Assembly: GCA_015057955.1 (NCBI GenBank)
Contig: SVDE01000001.1
Coordinates: 1 to 61,721, forward strand
Direction of reading: 5' to 3'
From: Lachnospiraceae bacterium
Lineage (GTDB): Bacteria > Bacillota > Clostridia > Lachnospirales > Lachnospiraceae
DNA length: 61,721 nt
The position numbers and the translations under genes were made by a program. How positions within the stretch are numbered: position 1 is the first letter of the stretch; every line of letters begins with the position of its first letter. Under the pieces are notes generated by a model. It was not told the DNA's origin and made no database searches. It saw only the letters and a list, made by a program, of their open reading frames with translations. This document shows positions 17,317-25,255 of this stretch, piece after piece.

Positions 17317-18384
17317 ATGAAAGCCCTGGTTTACAATCTGAGCCAGAAAAGGCTCTTTATGAAAGAAAAAGAAAAACCTGTCTGCGGTGACAGGGATGTG
17401 CTGATTGCCGTAAAAGCCGTAGGTATATGCGGAGGAGATCTGCACTATTTTAAAGGAGATTTTGATCCGCCTCCGGGAGTGCAGGAAGAGTTTACCATAG
17501 GACATGAATTCGCAGGCGTCATTGAAGAAGTCGGTAAAGATGCCGACCCCGCATGGAAGGTTGGAGACCGCGTCGTAACCGACAATACAGCCGGTGCCTG
17601 CGGCAAATGTCCCGCCTGCGCAAAAGGACATTATGTTCTGTGCAAGTACAGGAAGATACTGGGGCTTGGTGAGGACGGAGGCTTTACTTCATATGTTGTG
17701 GAACCGGGTAAGATCCTTGAACTAAACCCTGACAGCATGTTCCGTATCCCTGAAAACATGTCATTTGCGGCCGCAACAGTATTGGAACCGGCTGCAAATT
17801 CTTACCGCGCCGTCATCCAGGAAGGAAAAGTAAAGCCCGGTGAGACAGTCGTGATATACGGACCCGGACCGATCGGACTCATGTGCACCCAGATCGCAGC
17901 CATTGCCGGTGCGGCAAAGATAATCCTGGTAGGACGCGCGCACAATAAGGAGCTGCGCGGGCAGATAGGAATGAAATACGGCGCAACAAACTGGGTGGAA
18001 AATGACGCGGGATATAACGTAAAGTCCAGGATACTTGAGATCGCGGGCGATGAAGGTGTTGACTGTGTCATTGATGCAGCAGGAGATCCATCGGTACTGC
18101 TTGAAGCCATTGATATAGTACGGAATGAGGGCAGGATTGTACGTGCCGGATTCAGCAATAAGCCGGTAGACGCCGGGATCAATGCCATATCGTTAAAGTC
18201 GGTGCGCATTTTCGGGCACATGGGATATGATACTGAATGCTGGAAGAATTGCATAAGGCTGGCAGAGGCAGGGAAACTGGACCTTGATACCATCGTGACC
18301 CATCAGCTGCCTCTTGATCAGTGGGAAGAAGGATTTAAGAAGAGCATAGACGGAACAGCAGGCAAAGTGGTCCTGATCCCATAA
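17317..18384 (+). CDS. zinc-dependent medium-chain dehydrogenase, sorbitol/L-threonine-dehydrogenase-like
   Basis: A 355-aa NAD(P)-dependent MDR protein. The catalytic zinc site is CGGDLHYF (Cys) and GHEFAG (His/Glu). The structural zinc lobe is CGKCPACAKGHYVLC with four Cys. The Rossmann motif is VVIYGPGPIGLMCTQ (GxGxxG). Such enzymes oxidise a secondary hydroxyl of polyols or sugar acids to a ketone. The start at 17317 has GGGAGG 7 nt upstream. The stop is 15 nt before the FGGY kinase gene, suggesting an oxidise-then-phosphorylate order for a polyol. A related but distinct dehydrogenase is encoded at 22890. Confidence 0.9.
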   Translation: MKALVYNLSQKRLFMKEKEKPVCGDRDVLIAVKAVGICGGDLHYFKGDFDPPPGVQEEFTIGHEFAGVIEEVGKDADPAWKVGDRVVTDNTAGACGKCPACAKGHYVLCKYRKILGLGEDGGFTSYVVEPGKILELNPDSMFRIPENMSFAAATVLEPAANSYRAVIQEGKVKPGETVVIYGPGPIGLMCTQIAAIAGAAKIILVGRAHNKELRGQIGMKYGATNWVENDAGYNVKSRILEIAGDEGVDCVIDAAGDPSVLLEAIDIVRNEGRIVRAGFSNKPVDAGINAISLKSVRIFGHMGYDTECWKNCIRLAEAGKLDLDTIVTHQLPLDQWEEGFKKSIDGTAGKVVLIP

Positions 18385-18399
18385 ACAACGGAGAGGAAA

Positions 18400-19845
18400 A
18401 TGTCATCCCGGGGAATACTTGTTGTTGATCTTGGAACATCCAAGGCACATGCAAATCTCATTGATATCGAAACCGGATCGCTGCTTGAAAACAGCGCTGT
18501 CAGTTATGACTTTTCAAGCCCGTCAGAGGGCTTTGCGGAAATACACATCGATACTATCTGGGAAGCTGCACAGGATGCTGTCGGCAATATCATGGAATGC
18601 ATCGGGGACAATTCAATCGCCGCACTGACTTTTTCATTTTTCGGAGCGCAGCTGGTCACTCTTGATGAAGAAGGCAGCGAGGTCTTTCCGGCTATCATAA
18701 GTTTTGACAACAGGGCACGGGATGAAGCGGAGGAGATCCGCAGGATCATTCCTGAAAAAGGGCTTAATTGCATTGTAAGAGGCGGGCTCGGAAGCGAAGC
18801 AAATCCGTCCAAGGTCCTGTGGCTTTGGAAACATTATCCGGAACAGTTTAAGAAGATACGTTTTGTTACAACTATCGCCCAGTATATATACCTGAAACTG
18901 GGCCTGCCTTTGTGTACAGAAAGATCGATGATACACACTCTGCAGTTTCACAGGCAGGACGGAACAATGATCCCGGGCCTTGCCGAAGCGTGCGGATTGT
19001 CAGAAGAACACTTTTCATATCCTGTTTGCGGCGGAGATCAGGTGCTCGGACATATCAGCCATTTTGGCAATGCAGTCCTGCCTGAAGAGATCCCTGTACT
19101 GCCCGGCGGCCATGACTGTATTTTAGCCCAGATCGGCTGCGGAGTTCTTCCGGAGGGCGGAAACATCCTGGGAAATGTATGCGGTACATACGACATATTG
19201 GGATATCTGGTGCCGGCTGATCATGTAAAAGGCCGGGACGAAGAATGCCTTACCACGCCATTAAAAGACACCCTGTCATTTATGTATGGGGGTCCAACAG
19301 GAGCTCAGCTGTCGGAAAATGTGCGGAAACTGTGGGGGTACTGCAGCGGGGAACTGCTGACAAAGCTTTTTGAAAAAGCGGTCTTTGACGGAGAGCATGG
19401 AGGACTATGGGCTGACGCTGACTGGGATATGATCAAGATCTTTCCGGAGTCACTTAAGGTGTACGGGGAACAGCGGATCTTTGAGAGCATCGTTGAGGAA
19501 ATAACATTCGGATTAAAAAAAGAAAATCTTGATGTTTTATGCGAAAAGCATGAAGGTCCATTTGATGTTATCAGGGCAGGGGGCGGTGCGTCGCGATCAA
19601 AAAGCTGGATACAGCTTAAAGCGGATGTGTTTAATACAGATCTTGAGATACCGGAAAGTGAAGAGGTATCTTCACTCGGCGCAGCGATAATTGCCGCTGC
19701 TGCCATTGGAATGTATCCGGACCTTAAAGCGGCATCCGGTAACATGGTACATGTCTGCGAAGTGTTCCATCCCCGCAGAGCGCAAGTTTATGAACAGTTA
19801 TATAGGAAATACACATTGATCAAAAGAATAAGAGGAGAAAAATAA
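18400..19845 (+). CDS. FGGY-family carbohydrate kinase
   Basis: A 481-aa sugar kinase of the ASKHA fold. The N-terminal phosphate loop is VVDLGTSKAHANL, the middle contains VLPGGHDCILAQIGCG (Asp/Gly-rich substrate and ATP region), and the C-terminal nucleotide loop is IRAGGGASRSKSWIQLKADVF. Family members phosphorylate xylulose, ribulose, fuculose, erythritol, glycerol and similar compounds. It is close behind the zinc dehydrogenase and its TAA shares one base with the VOC gene start. With the class II aldolase upstream, a dehydrogenase-kinase-aldolase route to triose phosphate is a reasonable inference. The sugar is unknown. Confidence 0.88.
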   Translation: MSSRGILVVDLGTSKAHANLIDIETGSLLENSAVSYDFSSPSEGFAEIHIDTIWEAAQDAVGNIMECIGDNSIAALTFSFFGAQLVTLDEEGSEVFPAIISFDNRARDEAEEIRRIIPEKGLNCIVRGGLGSEANPSKVLWLWKHYPEQFKKIRFVTTIAQYIYLKLGLPLCTERSMIHTLQFHRQDGTMIPGLAEACGLSEEHFSYPVCGGDQVLGHISHFGNAVLPEEIPVLPGGHDCILAQIGCGVLPEGGNILGNVCGTYDILGYLVPADHVKGRDEECLTTPLKDTLSFMYGGPTGAQLSENVRKLWGYCSGELLTKLFEKAVFDGEHGGLWADADWDMIKIFPESLKVYGEQRIFESIVEEITFGLKKENLDVLCEKHEGPFDVIRAGGGASRSKSWIQLKADVFNTDLEIPESEEVSSLGAAIIAAAAIGMYPDLKAASGNMVHVCEVFHPRRAQVYEQLYRKYTLIKRIRGEK

Positions 19846-20336
19846 TGAGCAGTTTGTTTAAAAATTTCTTTCACATCTGTCTGTTTGTAAATGACATTGA
19901 GGCATCTCTGGATTTCTATGAAAAATTGGGGTGTGAGCGTGCTTTTGTGATGGATAACGAAGGCGAGCCATGGAATTATTATTTAAGGATCTGCAAAGGC
20001 CAGTATGTCGAACTTCAGCCTGTTAAAGCTCCGAATCCGCATCCGCATCCCGAAACCTGCAAGTACTATGAGGATCAGACTGTAATGCATTTCTCGTTTG
20101 AAACAGACAACATTGCTGAAGCGATCGAAACCTTGCGCTCAAGAGGTCTGAACCTGTACCGAAATCCCGAACCGGACGCGCCGGAGGTTAAGTCTGTGGA
20201 TGATGTAAATCATTCCGAAGACAATTGTTTATCATTCTGGGTTAAGGATCCTGACGGAAACCCGATCGAGATCATGGAACAGACCCAGTATTCACTGCAG
20301 AGGCTGTCAGAGATACGACTGGATGGAGAAGCATAA
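19845..20336 (+). CDS. VOC-superfamily (glyoxalase/bleomycin-resistance) protein
   Basis: A 163-aa single-domain VOC protein. The opening FFHICLFVNDIEASLDFYEKLG is the standard VOC beta-alpha-beta start with a His metal ligand. YVELQPV supplies a Glu, and the second half has VMHFSFETDNIAEAIETL and WVKDPDGNPIEIMEQ (Glu ligand). It overlaps the kinase stop by one base and is the last gene of the molybdoenzyme operon. VOC proteins include glyoxalase I, epimerases and ring-cleavage dioxygenases; under anaerobic conditions a lyase or epimerase role is more likely. Exact function unknown. Confidence 0.83.
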   Translation: MSSLFKNFFHICLFVNDIEASLDFYEKLGCERAFVMDNEGEPWNYYLRICKGQYVELQPVKAPNPHPHPETCKYYEDQTVMHFSFETDNIAEAIETLRSRGLNLYRNPEPDAPEVKSVDDVNHSEDNCLSFWVKDPDGNPIEIMEQTQYSLQRLSEIRLDGEA

Positions 20337-20345
20337 CACATCTTT

Positions 20346-21176
20346 TTACCGGAGATCGACAGATGCGCTTTCTGCCTTCCATTCTTCAGCCTCAGCAAGA
20401 CGTTCTTTAAGCACGATATTAAGAATGTCGTAGGCAAATGTGGTAAATACGATATGGCGCGGAGGGTTTTCGCTGTCTGCTAATCTGAGCATAAGCTGTG
20501 CGCATTTGGCAGGATCGCCCTCATCTCCTTCATATTCATCATTTTTTACCCATCTGTCGGTTTCTTCCTGAAGAACGGCACTATAGTCCGGGATCTGTCT
20601 GGCACACAGCTTGGTGCGCTTTGCCATTGTGGTCTTGATGGGACCCGGCTGGACAACTATGACGCGGACGCCCAGATCCTTAAGCTCATGGTACAGACCT
20701 TGCGACATTCCGAGCACAGCATATTTGGTGGCACCGTATAATCCCTCTCCTGCAATGGTGTCTATTCCGGCAAGGCTGGAAGTCTGGATAATGGTGCCTG
20801 ACCTTCTTAGACGCATGTGCTCAGCCGCAGCCTGGGAGACAAAGAGAGTTCCGAAGAAGTTGCAGTCAACGATCTTTCTGGCTTCTTCCTCGCTCATTGC
20901 CTCAACAGCGCCGAACTGCATGTAACCGGCGTTATTTACGACCACATCAATGTGTCCGAAAGCTTCGACCGCTTCATTGAACACATCGAAGACCATTTTG
21001 CGGTCAGTTACATCGATATACTTTACAAATACGCTGTCACCATATTTCTCTTTATAATCCTGCATGTTCTCGGGATCTATGGAGACAGCTGCGACCTTGT
21101 CGCCTCTTTCAAGAGCCGCCAGGGTATATTCTCTTCCAAGACCGGTGGAGGCACCCGTGATAAACCATGTCTTCAT
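20346..21176 (-). CDS. short-chain dehydrogenase/reductase (SDR)
   Basis: A 276-aa classical SDR. The cofactor motif is TGASTGLGREY and NNAGYMQFG marks the NNAG strand. The catalytic residues are Ser in IIQTSSLAG and Tyr/Lys in YGATKYAVLG. The C-terminal extension after VQPGPIKT resembles oxidoreductases of the YusZ/retinol-DH-like group. The start at 21176 gives an ATGA overlap with the transaldolase-like gene; the longer reading runs through that gene and is rejected. It is the last gene of the minus-strand operon starting at 23915 and is convergent with the VOC gene, 9 nt away. Substrate unknown. Confidence 0.87.
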   Translation of the reverse strand: MKTWFITGASTGLGREYTLAALERGDKVAAVSIDPENMQDYKEKYGDSVFVKYIDVTDRKMVFDVFNEAVEAFGHIDVVVNNAGYMQFGAVEAMSEEEARKIVDCNFFGTLFVSQAAAEHMRLRRSGTIIQTSSLAGIDTIAGEGLYGATKYAVLGMSQGLYHELKDLGVRVIVVQPGPIKTTMAKRTKLCARQIPDYSAVLQEETDRWVKNDEYEGDEGDPAKCAQLMLRLADSENPPRHIVFTTFAYDILNIVLKERLAEAEEWKAESASVDLR

Positions 21177-21919
21177 CCCTTTTTCTCCTCTTCGATCATC
21201 TGTCTGATCGTTTTGCTGCCGTATATAGATTCCCAGCTGGCCCTGACACCTTTGTGGACACCCTGGAAATTCCTGTGAGCAAAGCATACATCAAAATCAA
21301 ACGGATCAAGGGTTATGGATCCTGCACCTGTGCTTATGAGATAGCTTATCTCGTCAGGTGTGCGGGCTGCGCATGCCATGATCTTGCCTTTGCAGTTAAA
21401 TTTTTCAATAAATGTTGTTAGAGCATCATATGTTGCTCTTGCGTTTACTCCGCCATACAGTCCGCGCTCATCAAGCCCGCCCATCTCCATCATGGCGAAG
21501 AATACTGAAATATACTTTGCTCCTGACTGGAGCGCGCTGATACCCTGAAGGGTAGACATGACCTGTGTTCCGCATACTTCAACGCCCTGGGCTGAAAGAT
21601 CCATGATGGCGCGTATGCCGTCAGCACATGTGGGGATCTTTATGATCGACGGCTGATGTCCTATCACACTCAGAATGGCATCTACATCATCAAGAATGCC
21701 CTGATAATCATTTGATGGTGTCTGAATAAAGAGCTTGCGCACACCTGCGGCTGCCCGCAGCTCTCTCAGAACATTAAGATAATCTGTTCTTCCGGTCTCG
21801 GCGATCATCTGGGGGTTGCATGTAATGCCGCTGAAAGGGAAACGGTCTATATACTGTCTTGCCAGTTCCGGATCTCCTGTGTTCAGGAATATTTCAAAAT
21901 CGCTTGCGTAGTTGAGCAT
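21173..21919 (-). CDS. transaldolase / fructose-6-phosphate-aldolase-like protein
   Basis: A 248-aa class I (Schiff-base) aldolase. SGITCNPQMIAETGR matches the opening of the small transaldolase/FSA family, and IIKIPTCADGIRAI holds the Schiff-base lysine (family pattern VKIPxTxEGL). It also has EVCGTQVMSTLQGISALQSGAKYISVF, typical of the barrel. The start is ATG at 21919, where GGAGG sits 5 nt upstream; the ATG at 21931 precedes the RBS. Such proteins cleave or form 3-keto/4-hydroxy C-C bonds in sugars without needing phosphates in every case. It overlaps the SDR by 4 nt. Dihydroxyacetone chemistry is plausible. Confidence 0.85.
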   Translation of the reverse strand: MLNYASDFEIFLNTGDPELARQYIDRFPFSGITCNPQMIAETGRTDYLNVLRELRAAAGVRKLFIQTPSNDYQGILDDVDAILSVIGHQPSIIKIPTCADGIRAIMDLSAQGVEVCGTQVMSTLQGISALQSGAKYISVFFAMMEMGGLDERGLYGGVNARATYDALTTFIEKFNCKGKIMACAARTPDEISYLISTGAGSITLDPFDFDVCFAHRNFQGVHKGVRASWESIYGSKTIRQMIEEEKKG

Positions 21920-21962
21920 TATTGCCTCCATTCATAATATATTTCCCAATTAATAAAGCTGC

Positions 21963-22808
21963 TTACCAGATATGGTGGCCGCCATCCACCAGTATATCCT
22001 CACCAACGATATAAGAAGATGCATCTGATGCAAGGAATACAACAGTGCCCTGCATTTCCTCGACCTGCGCCATGCGCATGATGGGCTGGGATTTTTCATA
22101 GCGGTCAAGTATTTCCTGCGTAAGTCCCGTATAAAGAGCGGGGCTGTATGTATATCCCGGTGAAATGGAGTTGACACGTATTCCGTATTTGATCACCTGG
22201 GAAGCAAAGTGTTGTGTAAAGTATTTAAGCGCGGCCTTGGATGTGCCGTAAGATGAGTCGTCCATTGTCTGATACAGCGGAGCCTGATTGACCACATGGG
22301 CATTCAGCGAAGTGGTATTGATGATGCTGCCGCTGTGTCCTTCTTTGATCATCATCCTGGCAGCAGTTGTTGCCACTATGTACTGACTCACAAGATTTAC
22401 ATTAAGGACATGGATCCAGTGGTCAACATGATCCATGTCATGTTCACTGTCCCATTCCTCTATGTCCGGGACAAGGGCTCCGCCGATGCCGGCGTTGTTG
22501 TGAAGAATATCCACACGCCCGAAGTCTTGTTCTATCTGCTCAAACAGCTTTTTTACCTGCTTCTTATCAGTGAGCTCACAGCCGTACCCTTTAGCTTTTA
22601 CACCGCATTCAAGTTCTATGCCGGCAGCATTTTCTACGGCTCTTTCGATGCATGCAGGAAGGTCAACTAAGGCGACATCAGCGCCTGCCTGCGCAAGAGC
22701 AAGGGCAGTATGATAGCCGATATTCCCTGCGGCACCTGTGATAACAGCAGTCTTGCCGCTAAGGCTGAAGCGATCCATTACATTTCTGCTAAGAGTTGGA
22801 GTATCCAT
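21963..22808 (-). CDS. SDR oxidoreductase, paralogue of the SDR at 45715
   Basis: A 281-aa classical SDR. The cofactor loop is TGAAGNIGYHTA, an Asp after beta-2 in VALVDLPACIE favours NAD over NADP, and NNAGIGGALVPDIEEW follows. The catalytic set is Ser in IINTTSLNAH and Tyr/Lys in DDSSYGTSKAALKYF. It ends LVDGGHHIW. Much of the sequence (DIEEW, NLVSQYIVATTAAR, SYGxSKA, HFASQVIKYGIRVNS, SQPIMRM) is shared almost word for word with the SDR at 45715-46545, so they are close paralogues in two operons. The start at 22808 has AGGAAAAGAG upstream. A sugar or cyclitol alcohol is a likely substrate. Confidence 0.88.
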   Translation of the reverse strand: MDTPTLSRNVMDRFSLSGKTAVITGAAGNIGYHTALALAQAGADVALVDLPACIERAVENAAGIELECGVKAKGYGCELTDKKQVKKLFEQIEQDFGRVDILHNNAGIGGALVPDIEEWDSEHDMDHVDHWIHVLNVNLVSQYIVATTAARMMIKEGHSGSIINTTSLNAHVVNQAPLYQTMDDSSYGTSKAALKYFTQHFASQVIKYGIRVNSISPGYTYSPALYTGLTQEILDRYEKSQPIMRMAQVEEMQGTVVFLASDASSYIVGEDILVDGGHHIW

Positions 22809-22889
22809 AGAGCAATCTCTTTTCCTATTATTCAAAGAGAGCCCGCCGCATAATGCAGCAGGCTCATGCTATTTAACAGTCGGCAATCT

Positions 22890-23915
22890 TTACGGAATAA
22901 GGAATACCTTGAAGCCTTCTCTGCGGTTGACCATGTCAAAAGCTTCTTTGTAGTTTTCAAGAGGGATCCTTGCGCTGATGAGGTCATCAAGCTTAAGGGC
23001 ATCCATTGCATAGAGCTTAGCAAGCTTCTCCCATGATGAAGCGCCTGTTGCGAAGCTTGAGCGGTAGCGGATCTCTTTCTTCCACATTTTGTCAAGGTCG
23101 ATAGTGATCGGCTTTCCGAAAACGCCTACCTGAGTGATCTGGCCTTCCTTGCGGACAAGGTCAAGTGCATTTGCAAGAGCAGGACCTGCGCCTGAGCATT
23201 CAAGGACGATGTCAACACCAAACTCTGTGCGTCTGTTAACGATCTCAGCCAGCTCTTCGTTGCTGGTAGCGTACTCATCTGCGCCAAGTCTCTTGGCAAG
23301 CTCAAGTCTCGGAAGGTCAGCAGGCATACCGCTGATGATTACGTATGCGCCGCGGATCTTGGCAAGCTGTGCGCAGATCTGTCCAATGGCTCCCGGGCCT
23401 GTTACAAGTACTACATCACCGGGCTCAATGTCGGTATGGTCGATGACTGCACGTACGCAGCAGCAAAGAGGCTCAGAGAGAGCAACTGAATCTTTGCCTT
23501 TCATGTTCTCGGGAACATGCATTACATGGTCTGCGGGAGCTACTACATACTCTGCCATGCCGCCGTTGAGGTTGATGCCGATGGAAGCCTTCTCAAGGCA
23601 CATCTGGTAGTCACCCTGCTTGCAGTAATGGCAATGTCCGCAGCCGTTGATGTTGTTAAGGAATACCTGCTCGCCGATCTCAAAGTCCTTAACGTTCTCG
23701 CCGCACTTTGCGATGGTGCCGGTGAACTCGTGACCGAGAACGACCGGAGAGGTGTGTGCATATTCTTCGTTGATGATGTGCAGGTCAGTTCCGCAGATGC
23801 CGCATGCCATTACCTTGATAAGAACTTCATCTGCCTTGGGCTCCGGGATCGGGATATCAACTACTGATACGCCGTCCATGCCAAGTCCGTGACCCTGCTT
23901 TAATAATGCTTTCAT
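22890..23915 (-). CDS. zinc-dependent medium-chain alcohol/polyol dehydrogenase
   Basis: A 341-aa MDR enzyme. The catalytic zinc site is CGICGTDLHI and GHEFTG, and the structural zinc lobe is CGHCHYCKQGDYQMC. The Rossmann motif is VLVTGPGAIGQICAQ. These are sorbitol/threonine-dehydrogenase features. AAGGAGG precedes the ATG at ideal spacing. It is the first gene of a four-gene minus-strand operon (dehydrogenase, SDR, transaldolase-like, SDR). A near-consensus sigma-54 promoter lies about 55 bp upstream, so it probably belongs to the RpoN regulon of this locus. Likely oxidises a polyol or ring hydroxyl; the substrate is unknown. Confidence 0.9.
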   Translation of the reverse strand: MKALLKQGHGLGMDGVSVVDIPIPEPKADEVLIKVMACGICGTDLHIINEEYAHTSPVVLGHEFTGTIAKCGENVKDFEIGEQVFLNNINGCGHCHYCKQGDYQMCLEKASIGINLNGGMAEYVVAPADHVMHVPENMKGKDSVALSEPLCCCVRAVIDHTDIEPGDVVLVTGPGAIGQICAQLAKIRGAYVIISGMPADLPRLELAKRLGADEYATSNEELAEIVNRRTEFGVDIVLECSGAGPALANALDLVRKEGQITQVGVFGKPITIDLDKMWKKEIRYRSSFATGASSWEKLAKLYAMDALKLDDLISARIPLENYKEAFDMVNRREGFKVFLIP

Positions 23916-23971
23916 TAATTGCCTCCTTGATATGAAATGATATTTTGAACTTTTTTACTGCTGTTTACTGT

Positions 23972-23987
23972 TGCAAAAAGCGTGCCA
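23972..23987 (-). promoter_or_regulatory. sigma-54 (-24/-12) promoter for the 23915-20346 operon
   Basis: On the minus strand the site reads TGGCACGCTTTTTGCA, matching TGGCAYG-N4-TTGCA exactly. It is 57 bp upstream of the dehydrogenase start codon. This is the best consensus match of the six such sites in the window. Confidence 0.88.
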
Positions 23988-24093
23988 CTTGTCAGAAAGA
24001 AAAATATCTGCTATTTTATTTTAAGAGAATTATCTCTTTTCTTCGGGCCTCTGCCTTTCTGTAAACTATCATTTATTTCTGTAAGGTTTTATC

Positions 24094-25062
24094 ATGATCA
24101 CACCAATTACATTTCCCACTGCCTTTCGATACTGGCTTCAGGCATCATCCGGACCTATTGAACTGTGTTCTTTTGCGGAACTGCCATGCACAGACCAATC
24201 TGCAGAAACTTTGTTGAGAGATGCGCGGATATTTCATATGGAAGAGCCGCTTCATGTACTTGTTGCCAAGCCGGATCACAGACACATATCCACACGATTC
24301 AGCGCTCATGTATTACCCCGCAATCTGGCGCCGGGAAGTTTTGCCAAGCTGACAGATTCGCTTTATATCATTTCGCCCGAGTGTTGTTTCCTGCTTGCGG
24401 CAAACTTTTTTTCTCTGCCCGAACTGGTCTGCGCGGCCAATGATCTGTGCGCGGTATACAGGAGCGATGCCATCTCAGCGCTTGGTCAGAGCGGAAGACC
24501 TGCACTGACTGACAAAAACGCAATAAGCCATTATCTTGATCATTCATACAACATCAAAGGTCTTAAAACTGCAAGACAGGCATTGAAGTATGCTGTCAAC
24601 TGTTCTAATTCTCCAATGGAGAGTAAACTGGCAGCATTATTCTGCCTGCCGTTGAAACTTGGAGGTTTTGGGCTGCCCGTTCCGCTAATGAATCCGGCCA
24701 TTGAGCTGACCCTAAACGCAGCATCGTTTCTCGGCCGTGATAACTGCCGCGTGGATATGTTATGGGAGACTCCTAAAGTTGTATTGGAATATGACAGCAA
24801 TCTGACTCATCTTTCACGTGAGCAGCATCATTATGACAAGAAACGCGCCACATCGCTGGCCATGTCCGGATATACCGTGATAAGTGTTACGGCTGATCAT
24901 CTTAACAGTCATTCTTCAATCGATAAACTGTGTCTGGACCTAAGAAGCGCACTCGGGATAAGGACACACATGGACAGGTTTAACAAATACAGTAAAATCC
25001 GGCATGAAACAGTAGAAAAGATAATATACAGGAGAGCCGGTGTACAGAAATTACGCTTGTGA
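24094..25062 (+). CDS. unrecognised protein with a probable restriction-endonuclease-like (DUF559/Vsr-type) C-terminal region
   Basis: A 322-aa protein, not confidently recognised. The C-terminal third (about residues 215-285) has NCRVDMLWETPKVVLEYDS, then LSREQHHYDKKRATSLAMSGYTVISVT. This resembles the D-x(n)-E-x-D plus YDxxR pattern of DUF559/Vsr-type nuclease folds, also seen in AbiEi-like proteins. The N-terminal part has several Cys residues (PEC-C, CAANDLC) and a region reminiscent of DNA-binding proteins but no clear motif. No good RBS is seen before the ATG at 24094. Its last codons lie inside the first unit of the repeat array at 25041-25221, so gene and repeats may be functionally linked, or the repeat may have inserted into its 3' end. 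Confidence 0.55.
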   Translation: MITPITFPTAFRYWLQASSGPIELCSFAELPCTDQSAETLLRDARIFHMEEPLHVLVAKPDHRHISTRFSAHVLPRNLAPGSFAKLTDSLYIISPECCFLLAANFFSLPELVCAANDLCAVYRSDAISALGQSGRPALTDKNAISHYLDHSYNIKGLKTARQALKYAVNCSNSPMESKLAALFCLPLKLGGFGLPVPLMNPAIELTLNAASFLGRDNCRVDMLWETPKVVLEYDSNLTHLSREQHHYDKKRATSLAMSGYTVISVTADHLNSHSSIDKLCLDLRSALGIRTHMDRFNKYSKIRHETVEKIIYRRAGVQKLRL

Positions 25063-25221
25063 CCATAAATCCGGCCGGGCATGTACAGAAATTACGCTTG
25101 TGACCACAAATTCAGCCGGAAATGTACAAAAATTACGCTTGTGACCATCCTCGTGTGGTCACAAGCGTAATTTCTGTACACCGAACCCCCAAAGTGTGGT
25201 CACAAGCGTAATTTCTGTACA
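25041..25221. repeat. five-copy array of a 25-bp repeat, three direct and two inverted, 41-bp period
   Basis: The unit begins TGTACAGAAATTACGCTTGT and ends GACCA. Direct copies start at 25041, 25082 and 25123; inverted copies occupy 25156-25180 and 25197-25221. Copies 1, 2, 4 and 5 are identical; copy 3 has one substitution (G to A). Direct copies are exactly 41 bp apart, as are the inverted ones. Copies 3 and 4 form a 25-bp stem with an 8-nt loop. The array lies between two convergent genes and can act as a bidirectional terminator, but its repetition suggests a REP-like or protein-binding element. Confidence 0.92.
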
Positions 25222-25255
25222 CAGAAGCATTGCGGGTTGATTCCGGGGCAGCAGA

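Noticed and set aside
20346-23915. Bile-acid (bai) or steroid operon suggested by SDRs, OYE-type reductase and FAD dehydrogenase
   Set aside because: No baiB, baiF/K, baiE or baiG-like genes are present in the window, and the neighbours are sugar/polyol-type enzymes.
25041-25221. Possible CRISPR array
   Set aside because: Units occur in both orientations, the spacers are only about 16 bp and two are similar to each other, and no cas genes are present.
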